Below are positions 49,687 through 58,612 of a DNA stretch of 64,000 nucleotides, in pieces. The position numbers were made by a program, and so were the translations under genes. A model generated the notes under the pieces. The model saw only the letters and a program-made list of their open reading frames with translations. It was not told the origin of the DNA and did not search any database. Origin of the DNA: Streptomyces sp. AC558_RSS880 (GTDB lineage Bacteria; Actinomycetota; Actinomycetes; Streptomycetales; Streptomycetaceae); assembly GCF_019049255.1 (NCBI RefSeq), contig NZ_JAGMUJ010000047.1, positions 18,603 through 82,602 of the forward strand, written 5' to 3'. Every line of letters starts with the position of its first letter. The stretch's first letter is position 1.

Positions 49687-51894
49687 ATGGATCCCGTGCC
49701 CGCACTCGACGAACCACTGAAGAAGGTGCTCGGCCCCGCCACCGCCAAGGTGATGGCCGAGCATCTCGGCCTGCACACCGTCGGCGACCTCCTGCACCAC
49801 TACCCGCGCAGATACGAGGAGCGCGGCCAGCTCACCCACCTCGCCGACCTCCCCATGGACGAGCACGTCACGGTGGTCGCCCAGGTCGCCGACGCCCGCC
49901 TGCACACCTTCGCCTCCGCCAAGGCCCCGCGCGGCAAGGGCCAGCGCCTGGAGGTGACCATCACGGACGGCAGCGGCCGGCTGCAGCTGGTCTTCTTCGG
50001 CGCCGGTGTCCACAAACCGCACAAGGAACTCCTGCCGGGCACCCGCGCGATGTTCGCCGGCAAGGTCTCCGTCTTCAACCGCCGCCTCCAGCTCGCCCAC
50101 CCGGCGTACGAGTTGCTGCGCGGTGACGCCGAGGAGACGGTCGAGACCTGGGCCGGCGCCCTCATCCCGATCTACCCCGCCACCGCCAAGCTGGAGTCCT
50201 GGAAGATCGGCAAGGCGCTCCAGACGGTGCTGCCCAGCGCCCAGGAGGCCGTCGACCCCCTTCCGGAGTCCCTCCGCGCGGGCCGTGGCCTGGTCGCCCT
50301 CCCCGAAGCACTCCTCAAGATCCACCGCCCGCACACCAAGGCGGACATCGAGGACGCCCGCGCCCGCCTCAAGTGGGACGAGGCCTTCGTCCTCCAGGTC
50401 GCCCTCGCCCGCCGCCGCCACGCCGACGCGCAGCTTCCCGCCGTGGCCCGCCGCCCCAAGCCGGACGGCCTCCTCACCGCCTTCGACGACCGCCTCCCCT
50501 TCACCCTCACCGAGGGCCAGCAGAAGGTCTCCGCCGAGATCTTCGCCGACCTCGCCACCGAACACCCCATGCACCGCCTGCTCCAGGGCGAGGTGGGATC
50601 GGGCAAGACGCTGGTCGCCCTGCGCGCCATGCTCGCCGTCGTCGACGCGGGCGGACAGGCGGCGATGCTCGCGCCCACCGAAGTGCTCGCCCAGCAGCAC
50701 CACCGGTCGGTCACCGAGATGATGGGGGAGCTGGCCGAGGGCGGGATGCTCGGCGGAGCCGACGGCGCCACCAAGGTGGTGCTGCTCACCGGGTCCATGG
50801 GGGCGGCGGCGCGGCGCCACGCGCTGCTCGACCTGGCCACCGGTGAGGCCGGTGTCGTCATCGGCACGCACGCGCTGATCGAGGACAAGGTGCAGTTCCA
50901 CGACCTGGGGCTGGTCGTGGTCGACGAACAGCACCGCTTCGGTGTGGAGCAGCGCGACGCCCTGCGCGGCAAGGGCAAGCAGCCCCCGCACCTGCTCGTC
51001 ATGACCGCCACCCCCATTCCGCGCACGGTCGCGATGACGGTCTTCGGCGACCTGGAGACCTCCGTCCTCGACCAGCTCCCGGCCGGCCGCTCGCCCATCG
51101 CCAGCCATGTCGTCCCGGCCGCCGACAAGCCGCACTTCCTCGCCCGCGCCTGGGAGCGCGTCCGCGAGGAGGTCGCGAACGGGCACCAGGCGTACGTGGT
51201 CTGCCCGCGCATCGGTGACGAGGAGGACGACCCGAAGAAGGCCGGCAGGAAGAAGTCCCCCGAGGACGAGGCGGAGAAGCGGCCCCCGCTCGCCGTCCTG
51301 GACATCGCGGAGCAACTGGCGAAAGGGCCGCTGCGAGGGCTCCGGGTCGAGGTCCTGCACGGGCGCATGCAGCCCGACGACAAGGACGCCGTCATGCGCC
51401 GCTTCGCCGCCGGCGAGGCCGACGTCCTGGTCGCCACGACCGTCATCGAGGTCGGGGTCAACGTCCCCAACGCCACCGCGATGGTGATCATGGACGCCGA
51501 CCGCTTCGGCGTCTCCCAGCTCCACCAGCTGCGCGGCCGGGTCGGCCGCGGCTCGGCCCCGGGCCTGTGTCTGCTGGTCACCGAGATGCCCGAGGCGAGC
51601 GCGGCCCGGCAGCGGCTGAACGCCGTCGCCTCCACCCTCGACGGCTTCGAACTCTCCCGCATCGACCTGGAGCAGCGCCGCGAGGGTGATGTCCTGGGCC
51701 AGGCCCAGTCCGGTACCCGCTCCAGCCTGCGCGTGCTCGCCGTCATCGACGACGAGGAGATCATCGCCGAGGCGAGGGAGGAGGCGGCGGCGGTGGTGTC
51801 CGCCGACCCGGACCTGACGGGCCTGCCCGCCCTGCGCACGGCGCTGGACGCCCTGCTGGACGACGAGCGGGAGCAGTACCTGGAGAAGGGCTGA
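49687..51894 (+). CDS. recG: ATP-dependent DNA helicase RecG
   Basis: 735 residues. It remodels stalled replication forks and Holliday junctions. An N-terminal wedge domain (LEVTITDGSGRLQLVFFGAG) is followed by SF2 helicase motifs: I GEVGSGKTLVALRAML, Ia MLAPTEVLAQQHH, II VVVDEQHRFGVEQRDALRGK (DEQH), III VMTATPIPRTVAMTVFGDLE, V VLVATTVIEVGVNVPNATAM and VI QLHQLRGRVGRG. A ~20-residue Lys/Glu-rich insertion (KKAGRKKSPEDEAEKR) between motifs III and V is common in actinobacteria. The ATG at 49687 has no evident Shine-Dalgarno. Confidence 0.97.
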   Translation: MDPVPALDEPLKKVLGPATAKVMAEHLGLHTVGDLLHHYPRRYEERGQLTHLADLPMDEHVTVVAQVADARLHTFASAKAPRGKGQRLEVTITDGSGRLQLVFFGAGVHKPHKELLPGTRAMFAGKVSVFNRRLQLAHPAYELLRGDAEETVETWAGALIPIYPATAKLESWKIGKALQTVLPSAQEAVDPLPESLRAGRGLVALPEALLKIHRPHTKADIEDARARLKWDEAFVLQVALARRRHADAQLPAVARRPKPDGLLTAFDDRLPFTLTEGQQKVSAEIFADLATEHPMHRLLQGEVGSGKTLVALRAMLAVVDAGGQAAMLAPTEVLAQQHHRSVTEMMGELAEGGMLGGADGATKVVLLTGSMGAAARRHALLDLATGEAGVVIGTHALIEDKVQFHDLGLVVVDEQHRFGVEQRDALRGKGKQPPHLLVMTATPIPRTVAMTVFGDLETSVLDQLPAGRSPIASHVVPAADKPHFLARAWERVREEVANGHQAYVVCPRIGDEEDDPKKAGRKKSPEDEAEKRPPLAVLDIAEQLAKGPLRGLRVEVLHGRMQPDDKDAVMRRFAAGEADVLVATTVIEVGVNVPNATAMVIMDADRFGVSQLHQLRGRVGRGSAPGLCLLVTEMPEASAARQRLNAVASTLDGFELSRIDLEQRREGDVLGQAQSGTRSSLRVLAVIDDEEIIAEAREEAAAVVSADPDLTGLPALRTALDALLDDEREQYLEKG

Positions 51895-51943
51895 CAGACT
51901 GGGACGGCCCACCGACCAGCACACACCGACAAGGACCGAGGAC

Positions 51944-52531
51944 ATGACTCGCGTGATCGCCGGCGCGGCCGGCGGACGCCGCCTGGCCGTTCCGCCGGGA
52001 CAGGGGACCCGCCCGACCTCCGACCGTGCGCGCGAGGGCCTCTTCTCCACCTGGCAGTCCCTGCTCGGCGGCCCGCTGGACGGCGACCGCGTCCTCGACC
52101 TGTACGCCGGGTCCGGCGCCGTCGGCCTGGAGGCACTGTCCCGTGGCGCGGGACACGTCCTGCTGGTGGAGGCCGACGCCCGCGCCGTCCGCACGGTCCG
52201 GGAGAACGTGAAGTCGCTCGGACTCCCCGGCGCCGAGGTCAGATCCGGCAAAGCGGAACAGATCATCCGTGCCGCGCCCCCGCAGGAGCCCTACGACCTC
52301 GTCTTCCTCGACCCGCCCTACGCCGTCTCCGACGCCGATCTTCGCGAGATCCTGCTCACACTCCGCGCGGAGGGCTGGCTCGCCGAAGAAGCCCTCGTCA
52401 CCGTGGAGCGCAGCACCCGAGGAGGGGAATTCGGCTGGCCGCCCGGCTTCGAGGCGATCCGGGCCCGTCGCTACGGCGAGGGAACGTTTTGGTACGGTCG
52501 CGCCGCCTCTACGTGCGAAGACGCACGATGA
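51944..52531 (+). CDS. rsmD: 16S rRNA (guanine966-N2)-methyltransferase
   Basis: 195-residue SAM-dependent enzyme acting on the 30S subunit. Motifs: TRVIAGAAGGRRLAVPPGQG and RPTSDRAREGLFS (typical RsmD start), DLYAGSGAVGLEALSRGAGH for SAM binding, and the N6/N2-methyltransferase motif LVFLDPPYAVSD. Its stop overlaps an in-frame ATG that could also begin coaD, and the two genes are together in many bacteria. Confidence 0.93.
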   Translation: MTRVIAGAAGGRRLAVPPGQGTRPTSDRAREGLFSTWQSLLGGPLDGDRVLDLYAGSGAVGLEALSRGAGHVLLVEADARAVRTVRENVKSLGLPGAEVRSGKAEQIIRAAPPQEPYDLVFLDPPYAVSDADLREILLTLRAEGWLAEEALVTVERSTRGGEFGWPPGFEAIRARRYGEGTFWYGRAASTCEDAR

Positions 52532-52557
52532 CCGGACCGGAGAGCGAGGGATCACAA

Positions 52558-53037
52558 GTGCGCCGCGCCGTATGCCCCGGGTCGTTCGACCCGATCACCA
52601 ACGGACACCTCGACATCATCGCCCGGGCCTCCCGGCTGTACGACGAGGTCTACGTCGCGGTGATGATCAACCAGTCCAAGAAGGGCCTGTTCGAGATCGA
52701 GGAGCGGATCGACCTGATCCGCCGGGTCACCGCCGAGTACGGCAACGTCCGCGTCGAGGCCTTCCACGGCCTGCTCGTCGACTTCTGCAAGCAGCGCGAG
52801 ATCCCGGCCATCGTCAAGGGCCTGCGCGCGGTCAGCGACTTCGACTACGAACTGCAGATGGCCCAGATGAACAACGGCCTCTCGGGCGTGGAGACCCTCT
52901 TCGTGCCCACCAACCCCACCTACAGCTTCCTGTCCTCCTCGCTCGTCAAGGAGGTCGCGGCCTGGGGCGGCGACGTCGCCCACCTGGTGCCGCCGGAGGT
53001 CCTGACGGCCCTCACCGAACGCCTGCGCCGGGACTGA
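52558..53037 (+). CDS. coaD: Phosphopantetheine adenylyltransferase
   Basis: 159 residues, fourth step of coenzyme A synthesis. Nucleotidyltransferase motifs: RRAVCPGSFDPITNGHLDII (T/HxGH), FCKQREIPAIVKGLRAVSDF, YELQMAQMNNGLSGVETLFV, and TYSFLSSSLVKEVAAWGGDV. I prefer the GTG at 52558, which gives the standard N terminus and has GAGCGAGGG upstream. The ATG at 52528, overlapping the rsmD stop as ATGA, would add ten residues and remains possible. Confidence 0.96.
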   Translation: MRRAVCPGSFDPITNGHLDIIARASRLYDEVYVAVMINQSKKGLFEIEERIDLIRRVTAEYGNVRVEAFHGLLVDFCKQREIPAIVKGLRAVSDFDYELQMAQMNNGLSGVETLFVPTNPTYSFLSSSLVKEVAAWGGDVAHLVPPEVLTALTERLRRD

Positions 53038-53134
53038 CCGTCCGTACCGGCCGTCCGGTGTCCACCGGACGCCCCGGGGTCGTACAGTCGTCCCGTCCGT
53101 CTCCAACACAGCTGTAGAGAGTGGCGAGCACACG

Positions 53135-54199
53135 GTGGACGTGCAGAAGAAGCTCGATGAGATCGTCGCCGCGGTCTCCAGTGCCCGGTCGATGCCCATG
53201 TCGGCCTCGTGCGTGGTCAACCGCGCCGAACTGCTCGCGATGCTCGAAGAGGTGCGCGCGGCGCTGCCCGACTCCCTCGCCCAGGCCGAGGAACTGATCG
53301 GCGGCCGGGAGCAGATGGTCGAGCAGGCCCGCCAGGAGGCCGAGCGGATCATCGAGGGCGCGCACGCCCAGCGCGGCTCCCTGATCTCCGACACCGAGAT
53401 CGCCCGCCGTTCGCAGTCCGAGGCCGACCGGATCCTCGGGGAGGCCCGCAAGGAGGCCGAGGAGATCCGCGCGGAGGCCGACGACTACGTCGACTCCAAG
53501 CTGGCCAACTTCGAGGTCGTCCTCACCAAGACGCTCGGCTCGGTCGGCCGCGGCCGCGAGAAGCTGCTCGGCACCGGCCCCGGCCTCGACGAGCAGGGCT
53601 ACGAGGACGAGGACGCCCCCGAGCGCAGCCACGACCCGGAGACCCTGCGCCGCACCGCCGACGAGTACGTCGACGTCAAGCTCGGCGCCTTCGAGGCGGT
53701 CCTCGCCAAGACCCTGGAGGCGGTGGGGCGGGGCCGCCAGAAGCTGCACGGCCGGATCGCCACCGACGACCTCGGCGCCCTCGCCGACGACCCGACGACC
53801 GTCCAGCACTCCAGCGACGCCGACTACCTCGCCGACCTCGCGTCCCTCGCCGAGCAGGACGCCGCCCCGGCCAAGCGGCCCGAGCCGCAGCGGCAGACCT
53901 ACGCCCAGCCGGAGCCCGCGTACGGCTATCAGCAGCAGCCGGACCCCTATGCCGACTACCAGCAGCAGTACGGCGGCGGGCAGGACGCCTACGGCTATCA
54001 GCAGCAGCCGGACCCGTACGCCGCGTACCAGGGCTACGACGCGCAGGCGTACGACCCGAACCAGGGGCAGCAGGCCGGGCACGACCAGCAGGCGCAGCAG
54101 GCCCAGCAGGGCTACGCCCTGGACGAGACCAGCCTCTTCGACACCAGCATGATCACGCCCGAACAGCTGCGGGCCTACGAGCGCGAGCGGGGTCTGTAG
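53135..54199 (+). CDS. DivIVA-like coiled-coil protein, SepIVA homologue
   Basis: 354 residues. The N terminus DVQKKLDEIVAAVSSARSMP and a coiled coil (residues ~50-125, EEVRAALPDSLAQAEELIGG, EARKEAEEIRAEADDYVDSK) match the septation protein SepIVA (Rv2927c) of mycobacteria. The order with DUF177, rpmF/rnc and mutM is also that of mycobacteria. A 30-residue unit is present twice: DYVDSKLANFEVVLTKTLGS, VGRGREKL and then EYVDVKLGAFEAVLAKTLEA, VGRGRQKL. The C-terminal ~110 residues are a low-complexity Gln/Tyr/Pro tail with YGYQQQPDPYA repeats. A role in septation or polar growth is inference. Confidence 0.8.
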   Translation: MDVQKKLDEIVAAVSSARSMPMSASCVVNRAELLAMLEEVRAALPDSLAQAEELIGGREQMVEQARQEAERIIEGAHAQRGSLISDTEIARRSQSEADRILGEARKEAEEIRAEADDYVDSKLANFEVVLTKTLGSVGRGREKLLGTGPGLDEQGYEDEDAPERSHDPETLRRTADEYVDVKLGAFEAVLAKTLEAVGRGRQKLHGRIATDDLGALADDPTTVQHSSDADYLADLASLAEQDAAPAKRPEPQRQTYAQPEPAYGYQQQPDPYADYQQQYGGGQDAYGYQQQPDPYAAYQGYDAQAYDPNQGQQAGHDQQAQQAQQGYALDETSLFDTSMITPEQLRAYERERGL

Positions 54200-54206
54200 G
54201 GGCGGA

Positions 54207-54236
54207 TTGGGCCGAGAGCGAAAGGTCCAGTATCCT
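54207..54236 (+). promoter_or_regulatory. Promoter of the DUF177-rpmF-rnc operon
   Basis: TTGGGC (54207-54212) and TATCCT (54231-54236) with an 18-base spacer start seven bases after the preceding stop. About 85 nt of leader remain before the DUF177 ATG. Confidence 0.5.
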
Positions 54237-54327
54237 GGCTCTTCGGTCGCGCTTGTGTCCGCGATCCACGCTGCCCGGGAACATCGCACGGCAGCGGTAC
54301 CTCTGAGCTCGAAGACCGAAAGCAGGA

Positions 54328-54972
54328 ATGGCTCTGAACGCCCGCCTCGACCACCGCAACCCCCTCGTGTTCGACACGCACGAGCTGGGGCGGCGGCCCG
54401 GTGCGCTGCAGCGCCTGACCCGCACGGTCGACGCTCCCCAGGACTTCGGGATCAAGGATGTCATCGGAGTGCCGGAAGGCGCCCCGGTGGAGCTCGAACT
54501 CCGGCTCGAGTCGGTCATGGAAGGTGTGCTCGTCACAGGCACCGCCCGTGCCAAGGCCGAGGGGGAGTGCGTAAGGTGTCTGGAGCCGCTGGAGCAGGAG
54601 CTCGAAGCGGACTTCCAGGAGATGTTCTCGTACCCTGACGCCGACGACCGGGGCCGCGTGATCGCGGAACCGGGCGACGACGCCGAGGACGACGAGGACA
54701 GGCTCTTCCTCGAGGACGGCATGTTCGACCTCGAGCCCGTGCTGCGCGATGCGGTGGTGCTCGCACTGCCGATGCAGCCGGTGTGCCGGGAAGACTGCCC
54801 GGGTCTGTGCTCCGAGTGCGGAGCACGGCTCGCCGACGACCCGGACCACCACCACGACGCCGTCGACATCCGTTGGGCGGCTTTGCAGGGACTCGCCGGC
54901 ACCGTCAAGGACGGCGAGAAGGACGAGATGAGCGGCGCCGAACCTGGCGTCGACGAGAAGCAGGAGAAGTAG
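54328..54972 (+). CDS. DUF177 (YceD-family) protein
   Basis: 214 residues. Core pattern: LDHRNPLVFDTHELGRRPGA, LELRLESVMEGVLVTGTARA, EGECVRCLEPLEQELEADFQ, DGMFDLEPVLRDAVVLALPM, PVCREDCPGLCSECGARLAD. The last has the CxxDCxGLCxxCG knuckle typical of the family, likely a metal site. DUF177/YceD is nearly always next to rpmF and in plants and bacteria is linked to 23S rRNA processing and maturation. Only two bases separate it from rpmF. Confidence 0.92.
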   Translation: MALNARLDHRNPLVFDTHELGRRPGALQRLTRTVDAPQDFGIKDVIGVPEGAPVELELRLESVMEGVLVTGTARAKAEGECVRCLEPLEQELEADFQEMFSYPDADDRGRVIAEPGDDAEDDEDRLFLEDGMFDLEPVLRDAVVLALPMQPVCREDCPGLCSECGARLADDPDHHHDAVDIRWAALQGLAGTVKDGEKDEMSGAEPGVDEKQEK

Positions 54973-54974
54973 CC

Positions 54975-55148
54975 GTGGCTGTTCCGAAGCGGAAGATGTC
55001 GCGCAGCAACACGCGCCACCGCCGGTCGCAGTGGAAGGCTGCGGTCCCCACCCTGGTTGCGTGCGAGCGCTGCCACGAGCCCAAGCAGCAGCACATCGCG
55101 TGCCCGTCTTGCGGCACTTACAACAAGCGCCAGGTCCTCGAGGTCTGA
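54975..55148 (+). CDS. rpmF: Ribosomal protein bL32
   Basis: 57 residues, AVPKRKMSRSNTRHRRSQWK, then AAVPTLVACERCHEPKQQHI, ACPSCGTYNKRQVLEV. The two CxxC motifs form the zinc ribbon. GTG start with AGGAGAAG upstream. It lies between DUF177 and rnc in one operon. Confidence 0.97.
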   Translation: MAVPKRKMSRSNTRHRRSQWKAAVPTLVACERCHEPKQQHIACPSCGTYNKRQVLEV

Positions 55149-55167
55149 GCGGCCGGTGAGAGGCACT

Positions 55168-55986
55168 GTGTCGACGCCGAAGAAGAACTCAGCGGACAAC
55201 CAGGCCTCGTCCCACACGCTTCTGGAAGGGCGGCTCGGGTACAAGCTCGAGTCCGCCCTTCTGGTGCGTGCGCTGACCCACCGTTCCTACGCGTACGAGA
55301 ACGGCGGCCTGCCGACGAACGAGCGGCTGGAGTTCCTCGGGGACTCCGTGCTCGGCCTCGTCGTCACGGACACGCTGTACCGCACCCACCCCGACCTGCC
55401 CGAAGGCCAGCTGGCCAAGCTGCGGGCCGCGGTGGTCAACTCGCGTGCGCTGGCGGAGGTGGGCCGTGGGCTCGACCTGGGCTCCTTCATCCGGCTCGGC
55501 CGTGGTGAAGAGGGCACGGGCGGCCGGGACAAGGCGTCCATCCTCGCCGACACCCTGGAAGCGGTGATCGGCGCGGTCTATCTCGACCAGGGCCTGGACT
55601 CGGCGGCGGAGCTGGTGCACCGCCTGTTCGACCCCCTGATCGAGAAGTCCTCCAACCTCGGTGCCGGCCTGGACTGGAAGACCAGTCTCCAGGAGCTCAC
55701 CGCGACCGAAGGACTCGGCGTGCCCGAGTACCTGGTCACGGAGACCGGCCCCGACCACGAGAAGACCTTCACTGCTGCCGCCCGCGTCGGAGGCGTCTCG
55801 TACGGCACCGGCACCGGCCGCAGCAAGAAGGAGGCGGAGCAGCAGGCCGCCGAGTCCGCGTGGCGCGCCATCCGGGCCGCGGCGGACGAGCGCGCCGAGG
55901 CGGCGGCGCTGGCCGAGGAGACCGTCCGGGCCGCCGAAGCCAACGCCTCCGGGAAGGGCGCCGACGCCCCGTCGGCCTCCGCCTGA
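55168..55986 (+). CDS. rnc: Ribonuclease III
   Basis: Double-strand-specific endoribonuclease, 272 residues, known in S. coelicolor as AbsB, a global regulator of antibiotic genes. Catalytic domain: HRSYAYENGGLPTNERLEFL, GDSVLGLVVTD (signature with acidic residues), KASILADTLEAVIGAVYLDQ. The dsRNA-binding domain follows at ~180-250 (DWKTSLQELTATEGLGVPEY, SYGTGTGRSKKEAEQQAAES). An Ala/Glu-rich tail ends it. I prefer the GTG at 55168, with GAGAGG five bases upstream; a GTG four codons earlier is possible. Confidence 0.97.
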   Translation: MSTPKKNSADNQASSHTLLEGRLGYKLESALLVRALTHRSYAYENGGLPTNERLEFLGDSVLGLVVTDTLYRTHPDLPEGQLAKLRAAVVNSRALAEVGRGLDLGSFIRLGRGEEGTGGRDKASILADTLEAVIGAVYLDQGLDSAAELVHRLFDPLIEKSSNLGAGLDWKTSLQELTATEGLGVPEYLVTETGPDHEKTFTAAARVGGVSYGTGTGRSKKEAEQQAAESAWRAIRAAADERAEAAALAEETVRAAEANASGKGADAPSASA

Positions 55987-56000
55987 CGCACCACACGACC

Positions 56001-56032
56001 CGAGCGCCCGCCCCGCACCGGGGCGGGCGCTC
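56001..56032 (+). terminator. Intrinsic terminator after rnc
   Basis: Fifteen-base GC-rich arms (56001-56015 and 56018-56032) and a two-base loop, 14 bases after the rnc stop and 33 bases before mutM. mutM transcription may be partly read-through. Confidence 0.7.
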
Positions 56033-56065
56033 GGTGCTCGTCCACCGTTTCTTGGAGGGGAACCC

Positions 56066-56926
56066 ATGCCCGAGCTGCCCGAGGTCGAGGTCGTACGGCG
56101 CGGACTCGAGCGGTGGGTCGCCCACCGGACCGTCGCCGACGCCGAGGTGCTGCACCCGCGCGCGGTACGCCGTCACGTCGCCGGCGCCGACGACTTCGCG
56201 CACCGGCTCAAGGGGCACCGCATCGGCGTCCCCAGCCGCCGCGGCAAGTACCTGTGGCTGCCCCTGGCGGACACCGGCCAGTCGGTCCTGGCCCACCTCG
56301 GCATGAGCGGCCAGCTGCTGGTCCAGCCGCACACGGCGCCGGACGAGAAGCACCTGCGCGTCCGCGTCCGCTTCACCGACGCCCTGGACACCGAACTCCG
56401 CTTCGTCGACCAGCGCACCTTCGGCGGTCTGTCGCTGCACGACACCACCCCCGACGGACTGCCCGACGTCATCGCGCACATCGCCCGGGACCCCCTCGAC
56501 CCGCTCTTCGACGAGGAGGCGTTCCACCAGGCGCTGCGCCGCAGGCGGACCACCATCAAACGGGCCCTGCTCGACCAGTCACTGATCAGCGGCGTCGGCA
56601 ACATCTACGCCGACGAGGCGCTGTGGCGGGCCCGCATCCACTACGAGCGCCCGACGGCCGGCTTCACCCGCCCGCGCACCCTGCTCCTGCTGGGCCACGT
56701 CCGGGACGTCATGAACGCCGCGCTCGCGGTGGGCGGCACCAGCTTCGACAGTCTCTACGTCAACGTCAACGGGGAGTCCGGCTACTTCGACCGGTCCCTG
56801 GACGCGTACGGCCGTGAGGGGCTGCCCTGCCGCCGCTGCGGTACGCCGATGCGCCGACGGGCGTGGATGAACCGGTCCAGCTACTTCTGCCCGAGGTGTC
56901 AGCGGGCGCCGCGCGTCTCGTCGTAG
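56066..56926 (+). CDS. mutM: Formamidopyrimidine-DNA glycosylase
   Basis: 286 residues. It removes 8-oxoguanine and ring-opened purines in base-excision repair. N terminus PELPEVEVVRRGLERWV with the catalytic Pro2 and Glu3; Lys61 in RRGKYLWLPL; the H2TH region LLDQSLISGVGNIYADEALW; and the C-terminal zinc finger with Cys pairs in LPCRRCGTPMRRRAW and YFCPRCQRAP. The ATG has GGAGGGGAACCC upstream. Its last 28 bases overlap the end of a convergent gene. Confidence 0.97.
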   Translation: MPELPEVEVVRRGLERWVAHRTVADAEVLHPRAVRRHVAGADDFAHRLKGHRIGVPSRRGKYLWLPLADTGQSVLAHLGMSGQLLVQPHTAPDEKHLRVRVRFTDALDTELRFVDQRTFGGLSLHDTTPDGLPDVIAHIARDPLDPLFDEEAFHQALRRRRTTIKRALLDQSLISGVGNIYADEALWRARIHYERPTAGFTRPRTLLLLGHVRDVMNAALAVGGTSFDSLYVNVNGESGYFDRSLDAYGREGLPCRRCGTPMRRRAWMNRSSYFCPRCQRAPRVSS

Positions 56927-57297
56927 CGCTCACGGGCCCGGAGCACGGCGTCCATGCTGCCCTCGACGCACTCGATGAGGGACAGCAGACGCCGGGTGAC
57001 CTCGTGGCCCAGCGGGGTCAGTTCGTAGTCCACGCGGGGCGGGTTGGTCGGCTGGGCCTCGCGGTGCACCAGGCCGTCGCGCTCCAGCGCGTGCAGCGTC
57101 TGGGAGAGCATCTTCTCGCTCACCCCGTCGACCCGGCGGCGCAGCTCGTTGAACCGGAGCGAGCCCTCGTGGAGCGCGCCGAGGGTCAACGCGCCCCAGC
57201 GTCCGGTCACATGCTCCAGCGTGCCGCGGGACGGGCACGCCTTGGCGAACACGTTGAAGGGGAACTCCTGCTCCTCCGGGCGCCGCACGGTCGTCAT
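56899..57297 (-). CDS. HxlR-family winged-helix regulator
   Basis: 132 residues. Pattern of the family: CPSRGTLEHVTGRWGALTLG, LRFNELRRRVDGVSEKMLSQ, TLHALERDGLVHREAQPTNP and PRVDYELTPLGHEVTRRLL. The first Cys, in KACPSR, is where many HxlR proteins have a redox- or aldehyde-sensing Cys. Such regulators usually control an adjacent oxidoreductase, and none lies next to it here. It overlaps mutM tail to tail by 28 bp. Confidence 0.9.
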   Translation of the reverse strand: MTTVRRPEEQEFPFNVFAKACPSRGTLEHVTGRWGALTLGALHEGSLRFNELRRRVDGVSEKMLSQTLHALERDGLVHREAQPTNPPRVDYELTPLGHEVTRRLLSLIECVEGSMDAVLRARERYDETRGAR

Positions 57298-57350
57298 GAG
57301 ACCAGCCTACGTCAGAGCAGCGCTGACCATCGGATTGCGCTAACTGAAAG

Positions 57351-58547
57351 TCAGTACCCGAAGTTCTGGGTCCACCACGGACCGCCCGACCCCATGTGGA
57401 CGCCCACGCCCAGCGTCTTGAAGTCGCAGTTCAGTATGTTCGCCTTGTGGCCGGGGCTGTCCATCCAGGCCTGCATCACGGACTCGGCGTCGGTCTGGCC
57501 CCGGGCGATGTTCTCGCCGCCCAGGTTGCCTATGCCGGCCGCCTTGGCCCGGTCCCACGGGGTGTCGCCGTCGGGGTCCGTGTGGTCGAAGAAGCCCCGG
57601 GCGGCCATGTCGTCGCTGAACGCCGTGGCCAGACCGGCCAGCGCGCTGTCCGCGGTGACCGGGCTGCACCCCGCCTTGGCCCGCTCCACGTTGACCAGCC
57701 GGAGCACCTCGGCCCCGGCGACGGCCTCCGCCGACCCGGTCACCGGACTGCTCGTCTTCTTCTCCGGCTCCGGCGTCGCCTTGCGGGACGGCGCCTCCTC
57801 CGCGGTCTTCTCCGGGGCCGCCGCGGTCTCCTTCTTCTCCGGGGTCTTCTTCTCCGGGGTCTTCGTCGGCTTGGCCGACGCCGAGGCCGGCGCGGACGGC
57901 TCGGGCGAGGTGGAGCGCTCGGTGTCGCGGCTCGCCGGGGTGCCGGCGTCACGGCTCGGGCTCTCCAGGCTGCCGGACCTGCCGCCCTGCTCACCGGGCG
58001 AGTTGGTGGGCAGGTCCCCGGCCTGCACGCTGTCACCGGAGGTGCTGTCGCCGCCGAGCCGGTAGTTCTCCAGACCGGGCACCGCGCCCGTGGCCACCGC
58101 CACCGTGCCGAGGGCCACCGCGGCGGAGACACCGAGCAGGCCGGTACGGACCGGGGCCGCGGCCTTCTTCTTCCGGCGCCGGTGCCCGCCGCTGCGGGGC
58201 GCGTCGTCGGGCGCGAGGCCGTCACCGGCGAAGGCGTGGCCGATCCGGTCCGGGCCCGTCGGGAAGTCGGCGTCCGGGAAGCCGCCGCGGGTGAAGTCGC
58301 CGTGGGTGAAGTCGCCGCCCCCGGCGGGGATTCCGGCGCCGTCCGTCGCGTAGAGGTAGGCCTCGCTCTTCGCGTACGTCTCGGCGTACGCCTGCGGGTT
58401 CAGATACGGCGCGGTGCCCATCGTGGGCGGGCCGTCCCTCCGGTCGTCTCTCGGGTGCGGGCCGCCGTCGTAAAGGTCTTCGTGGGTGACCCCGGTGGCG
58501 CGGCCCGTGGCGGCGCGGTCGGCGGCGGAGCGTCGGTGGCGTCCCAT
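57351..58547 (-). CDS. CAP/SCP-domain membrane-anchored protein
   Basis: 398 residues: a basic N-terminal cytosolic region with GDFTHGDFTRGGFPDADF, a membrane helix at ~133-155 (TGLLGVSAAVALGTVAVATG), an extracellular Pro/Lys/Glu/Thr-rich linker (PTKTPEKKTPEKK), and a C-terminal CAP domain (~275-398): EVLRLVNVERAKAGCSPVTA, ARGFFDHTDPDGDTPWDRAK, GENIARGQTDAESVMQAWMD, SPGHKANILNCDFKTLGVGV. Bacterial CAP proteins are extracellular and their activity is mostly unknown. The two Cys residues could pair. I chose the ATG at 58547 (AGGAC upstream); a frame from 58640 is open but lacks a Shine-Dalgarno. Confidence 0.88.
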   Translation of the reverse strand: MGRHRRSAADRAATGRATGVTHEDLYDGGPHPRDDRRDGPPTMGTAPYLNPQAYAETYAKSEAYLYATDGAGIPAGGGDFTHGDFTRGGFPDADFPTGPDRIGHAFAGDGLAPDDAPRSGGHRRRKKKAAAPVRTGLLGVSAAVALGTVAVATGAVPGLENYRLGGDSTSGDSVQAGDLPTNSPGEQGGRSGSLESPSRDAGTPASRDTERSTSPEPSAPASASAKPTKTPEKKTPEKKETAAAPEKTAEEAPSRKATPEPEKKTSSPVTGSAEAVAGAEVLRLVNVERAKAGCSPVTADSALAGLATAFSDDMAARGFFDHTDPDGDTPWDRAKAAGIGNLGGENIARGQTDAESVMQAWMDSPGHKANILNCDFKTLGVGVHMGSGGPWWTQNFGY

Positions 58548-58612
58548 GTCCTGGCCTTCCTCGTCCTCGCGGTCGACTCGTGCTGGCGACCAACCCGAAA
58601 CGCGACGATCAC

